Shown: positions 7,022 through 15,779, counted from the first letter of the stretch. The stretch is DNA of 34,893 bases from Desulfovibrio sp. (GCF_014803725.1 NZ_JAAVBE010000011.1:58437-93329), one strand, 5' to 3'. The notes: a model not told the origin generated them from the sequence alone. A program made the numbers and translations.

Positions 7022-7792
7022 ATGCTCTATGTCATAGAAAATCTCCTCAAACGCCGCCAGCGCGAGCAGGGCTATCGCCTGCTCATCAAGAGCCTGCACA
7101 TCCCGCGCGGGGCGCGCCTCGCCATCACGGGCCCCAGCGGCTGCGGCAAGAGCACCACGCTCGACCTGCTCGGCCTGGCGCTCAGGCCCGACTCTGCCGC
7201 GCGCTTCACCTTCGCCCCGAATCCCGCTGCTGCGCCGCTGGATGTGACGGCCCTCTGGGACCACGAGCGCCATGACGCCATGGCCGCCCTGCGCCTTGCG
7301 CACATGGGCTATGTGCTCCAGTCGGGCGAGCTTTTGCCCTTCCTCACCGTGGGCGAAAACATGACGCTCACGGCACGGCTCGGCGGCATGGCGGACGCCG
7401 AGGCCGAAGCCCGCGCCCGCGGCCTCGCCGAAGCCCTGGGCGTGGCCCATCTCACGGGCGCCATGCCGGCCACGCTTTCCGTGGGCGAGCGTCAGCGCGC
7501 GGCCATCGTGCGCGCGCTCACCCCCGGGCCGCAGCTCATCCTCGCGGACGAACCCACGGCCGCGCTCGACCCGGTGCATGCCGCCCGCGTCATGGACGCC
7601 TTTCTCGCGGCGCTCGACCAGCACGCGGGGAGCCTCGTGCTCGTGACGCACAATGCCGACTGGGCGCGCCGGGGCGGCCTCAGGGAACTGGCCTTCCGCA
7701 TGGAGGAGGACGAAGGCGGCGTCACCGCCGTCCTCGACGACGGCGCGAACGCTGCGACTGGCTCCCCAACCGGGGAGGGCGCGCCATGCTGA
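7022..7792 (+). CDS. ABC transporter ATP-binding protein, LolD/MacB class (TagT-like)
   Basis: A 256-residue ABC ATPase. Walker A GPSGCGKST is at about residues 37-45, the Q-loop in YVLQSGELLPF near 97, the signature LSVGERQR near 152, Walker B LILADEPTAALD near 172 and the H-loop VTHN near 210. The signature has LSVGE in place of LSGGE. The class is that of LolD/MacB/YbbA, which drives FtsX-type permeases rather than import. The ATG at 7022 was chosen over an in-frame ATG at 6965. The next gene, an FtsX-like permease, starts inside this gene (7-base overlap) and a SUMF1-domain protein follows. This order resembles TagT-TagS-TagR of Pseudomonas. Confidence 0.85.
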   Translation: MLYVIENLLKRRQREQGYRLLIKSLHIPRGARLAITGPSGCGKSTTLDLLGLALRPDSAARFTFAPNPAAAPLDVTALWDHERHDAMAALRLAHMGYVLQSGELLPFLTVGENMTLTARLGGMADAEAEARARGLAEALGVAHLTGAMPATLSVGERQRAAIVRALTPGPQLILADEPTAALDPVHAARVMDAFLAALDQHAGSLVLVTHNADWARRGGLRELAFRMEEDEGGVTAVLDDGANAATGSPTGEGAPC

Positions 7793-9009
7793 AAAAGATC
7801 TGGCTCGCCATATGCCTCGCCGCGCGCGACTGGCGCTTCGAGCGCTCGCTCACGCTCTGCGCCATCCTCGCGCTCGCCAGCATGCTCACGCCGCTGCTCG
7901 TGCTTCAGGGCCTGAAGAACGGCGTCATCGAGGGCATGCGCGAGCGCCTGCTCCAGGACCCCACGGTGCTCATCATCACGCCCAAGAGCGACGGCGCAAG
8001 CTTCACCGAGGCCGAAGTGCGGGCCTTTGGCGCACTCCCGGGCGCGGCCTTCGCCATCGGCCGCACCCGCGAGACCGCCACGGACATCACCCTCGCCGCC
8101 GGTGCGGACGGCGCGGGCAAGAGCGCGAGCCTTTCGCTCGAGCCGAGCGCCCCCGGCGAACCCGTGCTCACGCATCTCGGCATCACGCCGCCCGCATACG
8201 GCGAGGAACCCGAGCTCGTGCTCTCGGCACCGGCGGCCAAAGCCCTCGGTGTGAGCCCAGGCGAGAGCCTGTTGGCGCGGCTCGGGCGGCGCACGCCCGA
8301 GGGCCGGCTGGAATCGGCGCGCATGGTCTTCCGCGTCACCGCCGTGCTCCCCGAAGCCGCGGCCGACCGGCGCATGGCCTTCGCGCCGCTCTCCGCCCTG
8401 CAAGACCTCGAAGACTACCGCGACTATCTGGAAGTTCCGTCCCGCGGCTTCACGGGCAATGCCCGCGAGGGCCAGCGCCGCTACGCCTCCTTCCGGCTCT
8501 ACGCGCGCGACCTCGACGCCGTGGAGGGGCTGGCCGCGGCCCTTGGCGAGCGGCACATCGAGACGCGCACGCGCTCGCGCGAGATCGCGGCCATCCGCAT
8601 GCTGGAATCGTCCATCAACCAGGTCATCCTCATCATCTCGCTGGCCGTGGGCGCGGGCTTAGCCGCGTTCACCATAAGCTCCGTGCAGGGCGCGGTGGAG
8701 CGCAAGCGCCGGATGCTCGGCATGCTGCGCCTTTTGGGCTTTCCGCACGCGGCGCTCGTGTTCTATCCCATGACGCAGAGCCTGCTCACCTCCCTCTGCG
8801 GCTTCGGGCTTTCCTGCCTGCTCTATCTGGCGGTGAGCCTCGGCATCGCGCACGCCTTCGCCGGCCAGGGCGGCATCGCCTGCCGCCTCGGCCCTGCCGA
8901 CGTGGCCATCGCCTGCGCAGCCGTGGTGGCGCTCTCCCTGCTCTCCACGGCCCGGGCCGCCCGCGCGGCCGCCGCCGTCGAACCCTCCATCGTCATCCGC
9001 GAGGTCTGA
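7786..9009 (+). CDS. FtsX-like ABC permease (TagS-like)
   Basis: A 407-residue inner-membrane protein with the FtsX/MacB layout: one span near 26-46, a periplasmic domain of about 230 residues, and three C-terminal spans near 279-300, 320-345 and 366-385. After the second span comes the basic loop ERKRRMLGMLRLLGF, the usual coupling segment of FtsX domains. The protein ends in EPSIVIREV, typical for this family (ExxPxxxLR-like tail). It pairs with the ATPase encoded just before. Such systems do mechanotransmission or lipoprotein and peptide export rather than solute import. Only 2 bases separate it from the SUMF1-domain gene. Confidence 0.83.
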   Translation: MLKKIWLAICLAARDWRFERSLTLCAILALASMLTPLLVLQGLKNGVIEGMRERLLQDPTVLIITPKSDGASFTEAEVRAFGALPGAAFAIGRTRETATDITLAAGADGAGKSASLSLEPSAPGEPVLTHLGITPPAYGEEPELVLSAPAAKALGVSPGESLLARLGRRTPEGRLESARMVFRVTAVLPEAAADRRMAFAPLSALQDLEDYRDYLEVPSRGFTGNAREGQRRYASFRLYARDLDAVEGLAAALGERHIETRTRSREIAAIRMLESSINQVILIISLAVGAGLAAFTISSVQGAVERKRRMLGMLRLLGFPHAALVFYPMTQSLLTSLCGFGLSCLLYLAVSLGIAHAFAGQGGIACRLGPADVAIACAAVVALSLLSTARAARAAAAVEPSIVIREV

Positions 9010-9011
9010 CC

Positions 9012-10796
9012 ATGTCCGCGCCCGACTTCTCCCCGCGCCACGGCGCGCGCTTCCGCCGCGCCCTCGCCCTGCTCCTGCCCCTGCTCCTGCTCCTGCTGGC
9101 CCCGCAGGCGGCGCTCGCCGCCTTCACCTCGGCCCATGACGGCGTTGCCGTGGAGAGCGCCTGGAACCCGGCGCCGGCCAGAGACGACATCGTGCTGCCC
9201 ATGCCCTGCGGCTTTTCCCTTACCCTGCGCGCCGTGGCCGTGCCCGCGGGCGGCCTCATCAAGGACAGGACCTTCTCCATGGGCGTGGTCAACGCGGCCG
9301 ACGGCGAGCGCCAGATCTACGAACGCCAGTTCGACGGCCACATCGCCGCGCCCTTCACCGAAGGCGACCTCCCCGCTGGCTGGAAGGGCGCCGTGGCAGG
9401 AGGGGCAAAAAAAAACGGCGCCGACACCTATTATTTCATCGGCAAGTACGAGATCTCGCGCCTCCAGTGGGACGCGGTGATGCGCGCCGTGAACGACGAC
9501 GGCATCGTGGACGAAGCCGCCTGCCCGGTGAAGGGCGCCACCGCGCCGGCCGGCGCCAATCTGCCACAGGGCGGCGTCTCGTGGTTCGACGCGCAGCAGT
9601 TCCTCCAGAAATACAATGCCTGGCTCGTGCGCGAGCACCCGGAGAGCCTGCCGCACTTCGCGGGCACCAAAAACGTGGGTTTTTTGCGCCTGCCCACCGA
9701 GGAGGAATGGGAATTCGCGGCGCGTGGCGGCGCCGGCGTGGCCCCGGAATGGTGGGCCGACAAGGATGTGTTCCCGCTCGCGGAGGGCAAGGCGCTCAAG
9801 GATTATGGCGTCTTTTCGGGGGAGACGGCGCTTTCCGGGCCCGCGCCTATCGGCTCGCGCCACGCCAACCCCCTTGGCCTGCACGACACGCTCGGCAATG
9901 TGCGCGAAATGACGGACGGCTTCTTCCGCCTGTCCATCGCCGACATGCAGGGCGGCATGGTGCGCCACCGGCTGCACGGGGCGGCTGGCGGCGTGCTCGT
10001 CAAGGGCGGGGGCTTCCGCAGCGACGAGGCCGGGGTGGCGCCCGGGCGGCGCGACGAGGTGCCGCTGTACACGGCTTCGGGCCCTAGCCGGCCCGAAGAT
10101 TTGGGGCTGCGCCTCGTGCTCTCGGGCATCAATATCCCCAATGCCGAGCGGCTTGAAACCCTGCGCAAGGAGGAACGCGCGCCCGCGCCCACGCCCGGGG
10201 CCGTGAAGCCGGGGCGCACGCCGCTGGAGGCCGTGGAGGCCCTGGCGGCCACGGCGCCGGCCCTCAAGCCGCAGCTCGACCAGTTGCGCGCCATGCTGGA
10301 AGACCAGGAGAGCGCGGGCCAGCGCGAGCGCGCCGCCACGCTGGAGCATGAGTTCCGCTCCCTGCTCTACCAGGCCGAGACCCTGCGCGCCTTCGCCTTT
10401 CGCTACAGCGCGGCGCACAAGCAGGAGGAAAAGATCCGCGAGATGCTGAAAAAGCCCGCGGACGCGGCCACAAAAAAGCAGCTTGAAAAGCTCAGGGCCG
10501 AGGTGGCCGGCGACCTCAAGGACTATCTCGAATCCCTGCGCATGGGCGCGGGCTATTACAAGACGAGCCTCGCCCTCGTGGGCGCCGCCCCGAAAGACGA
10601 GACCGAACGCCTCGCCGCGCAGGCCCGGCGCGAATACGGGGGAGCAGGCGTGTTCAACACGCACATGACCCAGAATATCGGCGTGCTCGAAAAATGGCTG
10701 ACCCAGACCCGCGCCAGGGGCGCCGCGTCCCTGAGCGTCAGGGACATCCTCAAGGGCATCCTGCCCGAGCAGCATTACAAGGTGCTTCCGCTCTAG
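9012..10796 (+). CDS. Periplasmic SUMF1/FGE-domain protein with helical C-terminal extension (TagR-like)
   Basis: A 594-residue protein with a signal peptide of about 36 residues. Residues ~135-373 form a SUMF1 (formylglycine-generating enzyme-like) domain: YYFIGKYEISRLQWDAVM, GGVSWFDAQQFLQKYN, LRLPTEEEWEFAARGG near 225, NPLGLHDTLGNVREM, VKGGGFRSDE and LGLRLVLSG. The catalytic cysteines of true FGE, near the GGSW motif, are absent: the segment reads GGGFRSD. It is therefore probably a binding or sensor protein as in TagR, not a sulfatase activator. Residues 374-594 are charged and helical, likely coiled coil, beyond the domain itself. The gene follows the TagS-like permease by 2 bases. The ATG at 9012 begins MSAPDFSPRHGARFRR, a normal n-region. 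Confidence 0.82.
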   Translation: MSAPDFSPRHGARFRRALALLLPLLLLLLAPQAALAAFTSAHDGVAVESAWNPAPARDDIVLPMPCGFSLTLRAVAVPAGGLIKDRTFSMGVVNAADGERQIYERQFDGHIAAPFTEGDLPAGWKGAVAGGAKKNGADTYYFIGKYEISRLQWDAVMRAVNDDGIVDEAACPVKGATAPAGANLPQGGVSWFDAQQFLQKYNAWLVREHPESLPHFAGTKNVGFLRLPTEEEWEFAARGGAGVAPEWWADKDVFPLAEGKALKDYGVFSGETALSGPAPIGSRHANPLGLHDTLGNVREMTDGFFRLSIADMQGGMVRHRLHGAAGGVLVKGGGFRSDEAGVAPGRRDEVPLYTASGPSRPEDLGLRLVLSGINIPNAERLETLRKEERAPAPTPGAVKPGRTPLEAVEALAATAPALKPQLDQLRAMLEDQESAGQRERAATLEHEFRSLLYQAETLRAFAFRYSAAHKQEEKIREMLKKPADAATKKQLEKLRAEVAGDLKDYLESLRMGAGYYKTSLALVGAAPKDETERLAAQARREYGGAGVFNTHMTQNIGVLEKWLTQTRARGAASLSVRDILKGILPEQHYKVLPL

Positions 10797-10828
10797 CGGC
10801 GGAAAACCACAACATTCTCACGGACACC

Positions 10829-12049
10829 ATGTTTTACGGCTGGAAACTCGGCGCCCTCACCATGGGCTGCAACTTCATGCTTCAGGGCAGCGCCCTCTAC
10901 TGCATGAACGCCTTTATGGAACCGCTCTGCGAGCTCAACGGCTGGACGCGCGCCGGCCTCAACCTGAGCATGGGCGTGGCCTCGCTCATGGGGCAGCTCG
11001 CCATGCCGCTGGCCGCGGCCGTTTCCGCGCGGCGCTCCCTGCGACTGCTCACCACGCTGGGCGCGCTCGTGGGCGGGGCCGCCACGCTCGGCATGGGCCT
11101 AACCACCAACCTCGCGCTCTTCACGCTCTCTTTCATCCTCGTCTGGGTGTGCAGCCAGTTTTGCGGCGGCGTGGTGGGCAATGCGCTCATCAGCCGCTGG
11201 TTCCGCCATTTTCAGGGCCGCGCCTTCGGCCTCGCCAATGCCGGCACCTCGCTTTCAGGCGTCATCCTGCCCTTTTTCTGCATGCTGCTCATCCACAGCT
11301 TCGGGGTGACGGCGGCGTATACGGCGCTCGGCGTGCTCACCTGCCTTTTGGCGCCGCTCTCGTGGAGGCTCGTGCGCGACGAGCCCCAAGCCCTCGGGCT
11401 GCACCCGGACGGCCGGCGCCATGAGCCGCATGCGCCCAAGGCGAAGCCGGTCAACACCTCCTTCACCGCACTGGCCCATTCGCGCCCGGCGTGGTTCGTG
11501 GGCGCGGCCTTCGGGCTCGCGCTCATGACCGGCTCGGCCTTCATGAGCCAGATGAAGCCGCGCTTTGCGGACCTCGGGCTCGAGGCGTGGCCGGCCATGC
11601 TGCTCGCCTGCCTTTCCGCGCTGTTCGCGGCGCTGGCCAAGTATGCCTGGGGCTGGGTGAGCGACCGCACAACGCCCCTCACCGCCTCCAGGCTCATCAT
11701 GGCCCTGAGCGCGGCCAGCGTGGCGCTCTTGGCGCTGCCGCCAACGCTCCCAAGCCTCGTTGTGTTCAGCATGGCCTTCGGCGGCTGCATCGGTGGCCTG
11801 TGGGCGGTGCTGCCCGCGGTGGTGGCCTGGTATTTCGGCAGCCGCAACTTCCTCGCGGCCTACAAGTTCATCTCGCTGTTCATCATCCTGCGCTGCGCGG
11901 GCTTTCCGGTGGTGGCGCTCTCGCACGACCTCTTGGGCAGCTACGCGCTGGCCGACGCCTTTTTCGGGGCGGCCCTGCTCACCGCGCTGGTGCTCACCTT
12001 CCTGCTGCGGCCCGGCGATGCCGTGGAGAACACGCATCACCGCCGCTGA
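10829..12049 (+). CDS. MFS transporter, monocarboxylate / oxalate-formate antiporter type
   Basis: A 406-residue inner-membrane protein with about 12 spans and a central loop near residues 185-215. MFYGWKLGALTMGCNF at the N-terminus, the segment GNALISRWFRHFQGRAFGLANAGTSLSG in the first half, and RDEPQALGLHPDG before the central loop are typical of the OFA / monocarboxylate branch of MFS transporters. The substrate is probably a small organic acid, but this cannot be fixed from sequence. The start lacks a clear SD, so translation could be coupled to the SUMF1 gene 32 bases upstream. It converges with the MscS gene, with nine bases between the stops and no visible terminator. Confidence 0.85.
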   Translation: MFYGWKLGALTMGCNFMLQGSALYCMNAFMEPLCELNGWTRAGLNLSMGVASLMGQLAMPLAAAVSARRSLRLLTTLGALVGGAATLGMGLTTNLALFTLSFILVWVCSQFCGGVVGNALISRWFRHFQGRAFGLANAGTSLSGVILPFFCMLLIHSFGVTAAYTALGVLTCLLAPLSWRLVRDEPQALGLHPDGRRHEPHAPKAKPVNTSFTALAHSRPAWFVGAAFGLALMTGSAFMSQMKPRFADLGLEAWPAMLLACLSALFAALAKYAWGWVSDRTTPLTASRLIMALSAASVALLALPPTLPSLVVFSMAFGGCIGGLWAVLPAVVAWYFGSRNFLAAYKFISLFIILRCAGFPVVALSHDLLGSYALADAFFGAALLTALVLTFLLRPGDAVENTHHRR

Positions 12050-12058
12050 GGCCACGCA

Positions 12059-13306
12059 CTAGGAGGCCGAGCCGGAGCCCGGGGCGGCCTTCGCTCCGGC
12101 CTGGGCGGCCTGTTCGGCCTTGGCCGCCGCCACGGGCGTCGTCGTTTGCGGCGCAGGCGGCGTCGGGCCCAGAAGGCCGCCAGGCTGGTCGGTCATGAAC
12201 ATGTGTGTGGTGGGATAGGCCCCGAGGACATGCTCGTCGTTCAGCTTCTGCTGAATGGCGAGGTTGACATCCGAACGTGTCATCTGGAAGCTCCTGATGT
12301 CAGGCTCGTGGACGACATAGATGAGCTGGAACATGTAGTTGGCCGAGCCGAAACTGAGCATGCAGGCCCGGTCGAAACTGCACGTGGGGAAGGCCTCCAC
12401 CGCCTCGCGCAGCATGTCGGGCACGCGCTTCACCACGTCGAGCGGCATCTCGAAGGCCACGCCCAGCTCCAGCACCACCGGGCGCTCGCTCACACTGCCG
12501 AGATTGACAATGGTGTTCGTCGTCATCTCGGAATTGGCGCAGACGATGAGGTCGCCCTCGAGGCTGCGCAGGTGCGTCGTCTTGGGGCCCATGTATTCCA
12601 CATCGCCGGCCTTGCCGCTCTTGAGCTCCACATGGTCGCCGATGCGGAAGGGCTTGTCGAGCAGGATGACGATATAGCTGAAAAAGTCCTCAAGGATGGC
12701 CTTGCCCGCCAGGCCCACAGCCACGCCCATGATGCCGAGGCCGGCCACGATGGAGGAGACGCGGAAGCCCAGGTTGTCGAGCAGGAAGGTCAGGCCCATG
12801 GCCCAGATAAGGCCCGTGACGATGGGCATGAGCGAGCGGCTTTGCGAGGTCTTGAGCGTCTCGCCGTGGCGGCGCATGTAGATATCGAGGTTGAAGGGCA
12901 CGATGGCGGCCACCAACGCGATGGCGATGACCGTGCACACGATATTGAAGATGGTGGCGAGCGCGTTGGCATAGACCGGCGCGAGCACCAGCATCCGCGC
13001 GCCCCAGGAAATGATGCCCACATAGAAGAGCCGCTTGAGGTGCAGCATGACGCGCTCGTACATGCTGAAATCCATGGGCTCGACCGGGGCCTCCCCCGAT
13101 TTGCCGCCAGAACCGCTCGCCTGCTCGTACTTGCGCTCCATGAAGGCCTCGAACTTGCGCTGGACCCACGGCCACAGCACGCGCACGGCCCCCAGCGCGA
13201 GGCACACGATGCCGAAGATGCAGGCGAGCCTGAGCGGCGGGTTCTGGTGCAGGAACTGCCGGTAATCGAAATATTCGAGCAGGATTTTCCAGGTCTCGGG
13301 GTTCAT
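12059..13306 (-). CDS. mscS: Small-conductance mechanosensitive channel, MscS family
   Basis: A 415-residue inner-membrane protein. Four or five spans lie between residues 20 and 205; the pore-lining helix is in IMGVAVGLAGKAILEDFFSYI (near 190-210), followed by the MscS beta domain DKPFRIGDHVELKSGKAGDVEYMGPKTTHLRSLEGDLIVCANSEM. The C-terminus has an Ala/Pro/Gln-rich tail of about 50 residues. It should open under membrane tension and release osmolytes. The ATG at 13306 was used; upstream codons are Arg-rich and not protein-like. A weak promoter candidate with -10 CATACT is at 13357-13352. It is longer than E. coli MscS (286 residues). Confidence 0.9.
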   Translation of the reverse strand: MNPETWKILLEYFDYRQFLHQNPPLRLACIFGIVCLALGAVRVLWPWVQRKFEAFMERKYEQASGSGGKSGEAPVEPMDFSMYERVMLHLKRLFYVGIISWGARMLVLAPVYANALATIFNIVCTVIAIALVAAIVPFNLDIYMRRHGETLKTSQSRSLMPIVTGLIWAMGLTFLLDNLGFRVSSIVAGLGIMGVAVGLAGKAILEDFFSYIVILLDKPFRIGDHVELKSGKAGDVEYMGPKTTHLRSLEGDLIVCANSEMTTNTIVNLGSVSERPVVLELGVAFEMPLDVVKRVPDMLREAVEAFPTCSFDRACMLSFGSANYMFQLIYVVHEPDIRSFQMTRSDVNLAIQQKLNDEHVLGAYPTTHMFMTDQPGGLLGPTPPAPQTTTPVAAAKAEQAAQAGAKAAPGSGSAS

Positions 13307-13430
13307 CCTCGGCCTCCTCGGGGTGGCTGTCGCCGCGACCACGGCAACGTGCAGTATGCCGCATTTCGGTCCGCGGCGCCAGTGGCGGCCGGGGGCGGAG
13401 CGCGCCCGGGCGGACGCGCCCGTTGCCCGG

Positions 13431-13808
13431 TCAGGACTCCTCAGCCGCAAAGACCTCCTGCGCGGCAAAGAGGCCGTTGAGCGCCGCCGGGAAGCCCGCA
13501 TAGACGGCCATCTGCATGCAGACCTCGATAAGCTCCGCGCGCGTGCAGCCCACGCGCAGCGCCGCCGCGAGATGCACCAGAAGCTGCGGCCGGGCATTGC
13601 CGAGGGCGGTCAGGGCGGCCACGGTGATGAGCTCGCGGCTCTTGAGGTCGAGGCCGGGGCGGCCCATGATGTCCCCGAAGGGGAATTCCACGAGATAGCG
13701 GGCAAAGTCCGGCGCGATGCCGGCGAGGCGCCGAACCACGGCCTCGCCGCCACAGCCGTCGATGCGTTCTAAAAGGGCGAGGCCCCGTGCATAGCGTTCG
13801 TTTTCCAT
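13431..13808 (-). CDS. Carboxymuconolactone decarboxylase (CMD) family protein
   Basis: A 125-residue soluble protein of the PcaC/AhpD-like fold. The signature is at residues 63-115: SRELITVAALTALGNARPQLLVHLAAALRVGCTRAELIEVCMQMAVYAGFPAALNGLFAAQEVF. It lacks the AhpD CxxC motif, so a PcaC-like or oxidoreductase-like role is more likely than peroxidase support. The ATG at 13808 follows GGGAGG. It is the second gene of a two-gene unit: the propeller gene ends 13 bases upstream. The divergent LysR regulator next to this unit probably controls it. The substrate is unknown. Confidence 0.85.
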   Translation of the reverse strand: MENERYARGLALLERIDGCGGEAVVRRLAGIAPDFARYLVEFPFGDIMGRPGLDLKSRELITVAALTALGNARPQLLVHLAAALRVGCTRAELIEVCMQMAVYAGFPAALNGLFAAQEVFAAEES

Positions 13809-13821
13809 GCTTTCCTCCCTT

Positions 13822-14634
13822 TTAAAATCCTTCCCGCGGGAGCGCCCGCACCGTGCCGTCGCCCCATGTGGCCACGAGGATGCGGCCGTCGGGTGCGCGG
13901 GCGAGCCCCACGGGCGAGGCAAGGCCGGAGGCGAGCACGGTGGCCTGCCCCTCCCTGCCCAGCCGGGCCACACCGCCGCCATTGTCCGCCACGAGCACGC
14001 TGTCACGCCCCGCGGCAAGGATACCCACGCCGGGCCGCACGAGGCCGGCGGCCGCGGCCGGGAGGGAGCGCACGGCCCCGTCGGGCGCCACCATGTCCAC
14101 GCTGCCGCCATAGCAGCTCACGGCGACGCCGCCGTCCGCAAGACGCGTCACGCCTACGGGCAGCCGGTGCCCGGATGACACCACTTCCCGCGTGCCGTCC
14201 GGGCTGATGCGCACGAGCTCGCCGGCATTGCGGTTGGCCGCGAGCAGGCCGGTCTCCTGGCTCCAGAAAAGCCCGGTAGGCGCGGAAAGCCCGGCCGCGA
14301 GCACGCGCAAGCCCTGTTCCGGCGTCCAGGCATAGATGCGGCCGTCGGCATAGCCCGCGGCCCAAAGCGTACCGTCCGCGTCGAAGGCGAGCCCGGCGGG
14401 CTGCCCGATGCCCGCGACGATTTCCGCGCGCCTTCCGTTTCCATCGAGGCGCACGATGCGGTCCGCGCCCCATTCCGCCACCCAGAGCCGGCCCTGCGCG
14501 TCATGGGCCATGCCCACGGGCGCGGAAAGGCCGGACGCCACGATTTCCCCGCCGGGTTCGGTCCCGGCAGTCCACGCCGGGCGCGACGCAAGCATGCTGA
14601 GCAGGAGCAGACCCGCCAATGTCACTTTTTTCAT
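13822..14634 (-). CDS. Secreted SMP-30/NHL-type beta-propeller protein
   Basis: A 270-residue protein with a signal peptide (MKKVTLAGLLLLSMLASRPAW, cut near TAG). The rest is about six blades of the NHL/SMP-30 type, each with GLSAPVGMAHDAQGRLWVAE-like strands: GLSAPVG, GIGQPAGLAF, GLSAPTGLFW, GHRLPVGVTR, GLVRPGVGI and GLASPVGLAR. It is probably periplasmic and could be a lactonase or a ligand-binding propeller. The start follows a near-perfect AAGGAGGT. It is first in a unit with the CMD protein and divergent from a LysR regulator, an arrangement that suggests an inducible catabolic function. Confidence 0.82.
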   Translation of the reverse strand: MKKVTLAGLLLLSMLASRPAWTAGTEPGGEIVASGLSAPVGMAHDAQGRLWVAEWGADRIVRLDGNGRRAEIVAGIGQPAGLAFDADGTLWAAGYADGRIYAWTPEQGLRVLAAGLSAPTGLFWSQETGLLAANRNAGELVRISPDGTREVVSSGHRLPVGVTRLADGGVAVSCYGGSVDMVAPDGAVRSLPAAAAGLVRPGVGILAAGRDSVLVADNGGGVARLGREGQATVLASGLASPVGLARAPDGRILVATWGDGTVRALPREGF

Positions 14635-14709
14635 AAAGACCTCCTTGCGCTCAGGCATAGCGCCCGGGGCCGGCTTTGCCCCTTGCTCTTTTTGTGATAC
14701 CTCCAAGGC
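14635..14709. promoter_or_regulatory. Divergent control region of the propeller/CMD unit and the LysR gene
   Basis: The 75 bases between the divergent starts must contain both promoters. They include the inverted repeat GGGGC-N7-GCCCC (14667-14685 region) as a possible LysR site; a clean T-N11-A LysR box and clear promoter hexamers were not found. Confidence 0.45.
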
Positions 14710-15681
14710 ATGACAACGCCCGCCAGCCGCTCCCCATGGCCCCTTGGCCCGCGCGAATTCCACTGGCTCTGGTATTTCGCGGTCATCGCCGAGGAGCGCA
14801 GCCTGCGCCGCGCCGCCGAGCGCCTCTTCCTGTCCGAGCCGCCCTTGAGCCGCCAGTTGCGCGCGCTCGAAGACCGGCTGGGCTTCGCCCTCTTTCACCG
14901 CCATTCGCGCGGCCTTGCACTTACGGCGGAAGGCGAGCGCGTGCTCGCGGCCGTGCGGCCCCTGCTCGACCTTCAGGAGCGCGTCTTCGGAGAGCTTGCA
15001 CAGCTCTCCGCCCCTGCGCCGGTGACGGCCCTCGGCCTCACCACCGCAGTGGAGCAAGGGGTCTTTTCCGCGCTGGAAGAGGAACTGCGGGCGGCCGCGG
15101 GCGCGTCCCTGCGCCTTGTGCGCGCGCCCTCGCCGCGCCTTCTGCGCGATGTGCTGTGTGGCCGGCTGGACGCGGCCGTGGTGGCGCTGCCGCTGGAAAT
15201 CCCGGCGCCGCCCGAGGGCTTTTCCGTGACGCCGCTCGGCCATGCGGAACAGCTCCTCGCGGTGCTGCCCGAAGGCTGGCCTGTGTGCCGCGGCCTCAGG
15301 GAGGGCCGTGGCCTCAGCCTGCGGGAGCTTTCCGGCCTGCCGCTCTTCTGGTTCCGCCGCGAGGAAAATCCCGCCTGGTTCGACCATGTGCTCGGCGTGT
15401 TCCGGCTGGCCGGCTTCGCGCCGCGCCTCCTCGAGGAGGCGCCCGAGCATGATGTGCTGCTCGCGCGCATCGCCCGCGGCGAGGCCATGGGGCTTTTCCC
15501 CGCGTCCTTTGCGGCCATCCGGCGCGAGGGCGTGCGCTTTGCGCCCCTCGAGGAGGGGCCGCTGCTCACCTTGCGGCTCGGCCTTGTGGCCGATGGCCGC
15601 AGCTTCCGCCCCGGCGCCCTGGGCGAAGCCGTCTTCCGCTGCCTCGGCCGTGGCGCAAACCCCGCGCCCCCGGCTTCCTGA
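14710..15681 (+). CDS. LysR-family transcriptional regulator
   Basis: A 323-residue DNA-binding regulator. The winged-helix domain is at residues ~14-75: LWYFAVIAEERSLRRAAERLFLSEPPLSRQLRALEDRLGFALFHR, a standard LysR helix-turn-helix. The rest is the periplasmic-binding-like effector domain (RLRDVL...DAAVVALPLE, GLPLFWFRREENPAWFDHV). It is transcribed away from the propeller/CMD gene pair, the usual arrangement for a LysR regulator and its target, with a 75-base shared control region. The effector is unknown. The ATG is 6 bases after a TCCAAGGC site with a weak ribosome-binding match. Confidence 0.93.
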   Translation: MTTPASRSPWPLGPREFHWLWYFAVIAEERSLRRAAERLFLSEPPLSRQLRALEDRLGFALFHRHSRGLALTAEGERVLAAVRPLLDLQERVFGELAQLSAPAPVTALGLTTAVEQGVFSALEEELRAAAGASLRLVRAPSPRLLRDVLCGRLDAAVVALPLEIPAPPEGFSVTPLGHAEQLLAVLPEGWPVCRGLREGRGLSLRELSGLPLFWFRREENPAWFDHVLGVFRLAGFAPRLLEEAPEHDVLLARIARGEAMGLFPASFAAIRREGVRFAPLEEGPLLTLRLGLVADGRSFRPGALGEAVFRCLGRGANPAPPAS

Positions 15682-15696
15682 AATCCGGCGTCCCTT

Positions 15697-15716
15697 GCCC
15701 CGCCGTGGGGGCTTTT
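15697..15716 (+). terminator. Possible terminator after the LysR gene
   Basis: Short stem GCCCC (15697-15701) with GGGGC (15708-15712) followed by TTTT. Weak, but in the right place between two units. Confidence 0.5.
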
Positions 15717-15779
15717 GCTTTGTCGCGTTTTGCGGTAAGCTGCCGCCACTTCATTCACTTGCCGCATCGGGGGACCCGC

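Noticed and set aside
7022..9009. LolCDE lipoprotein-release system
   Set aside because: Only one permease with no LolE partner, and the third gene is a SUMF1-domain protein; signature and context fit the Tag type better.
9012..10796. True formylglycine-generating (sulfatase-activating) enzyme
   Set aside because: The catalytic cysteines are missing and no sulfatase gene is nearby.
13431..13808. AhpD-type alkyl hydroperoxidase
   Set aside because: No CxxC pair in the CMD domain.
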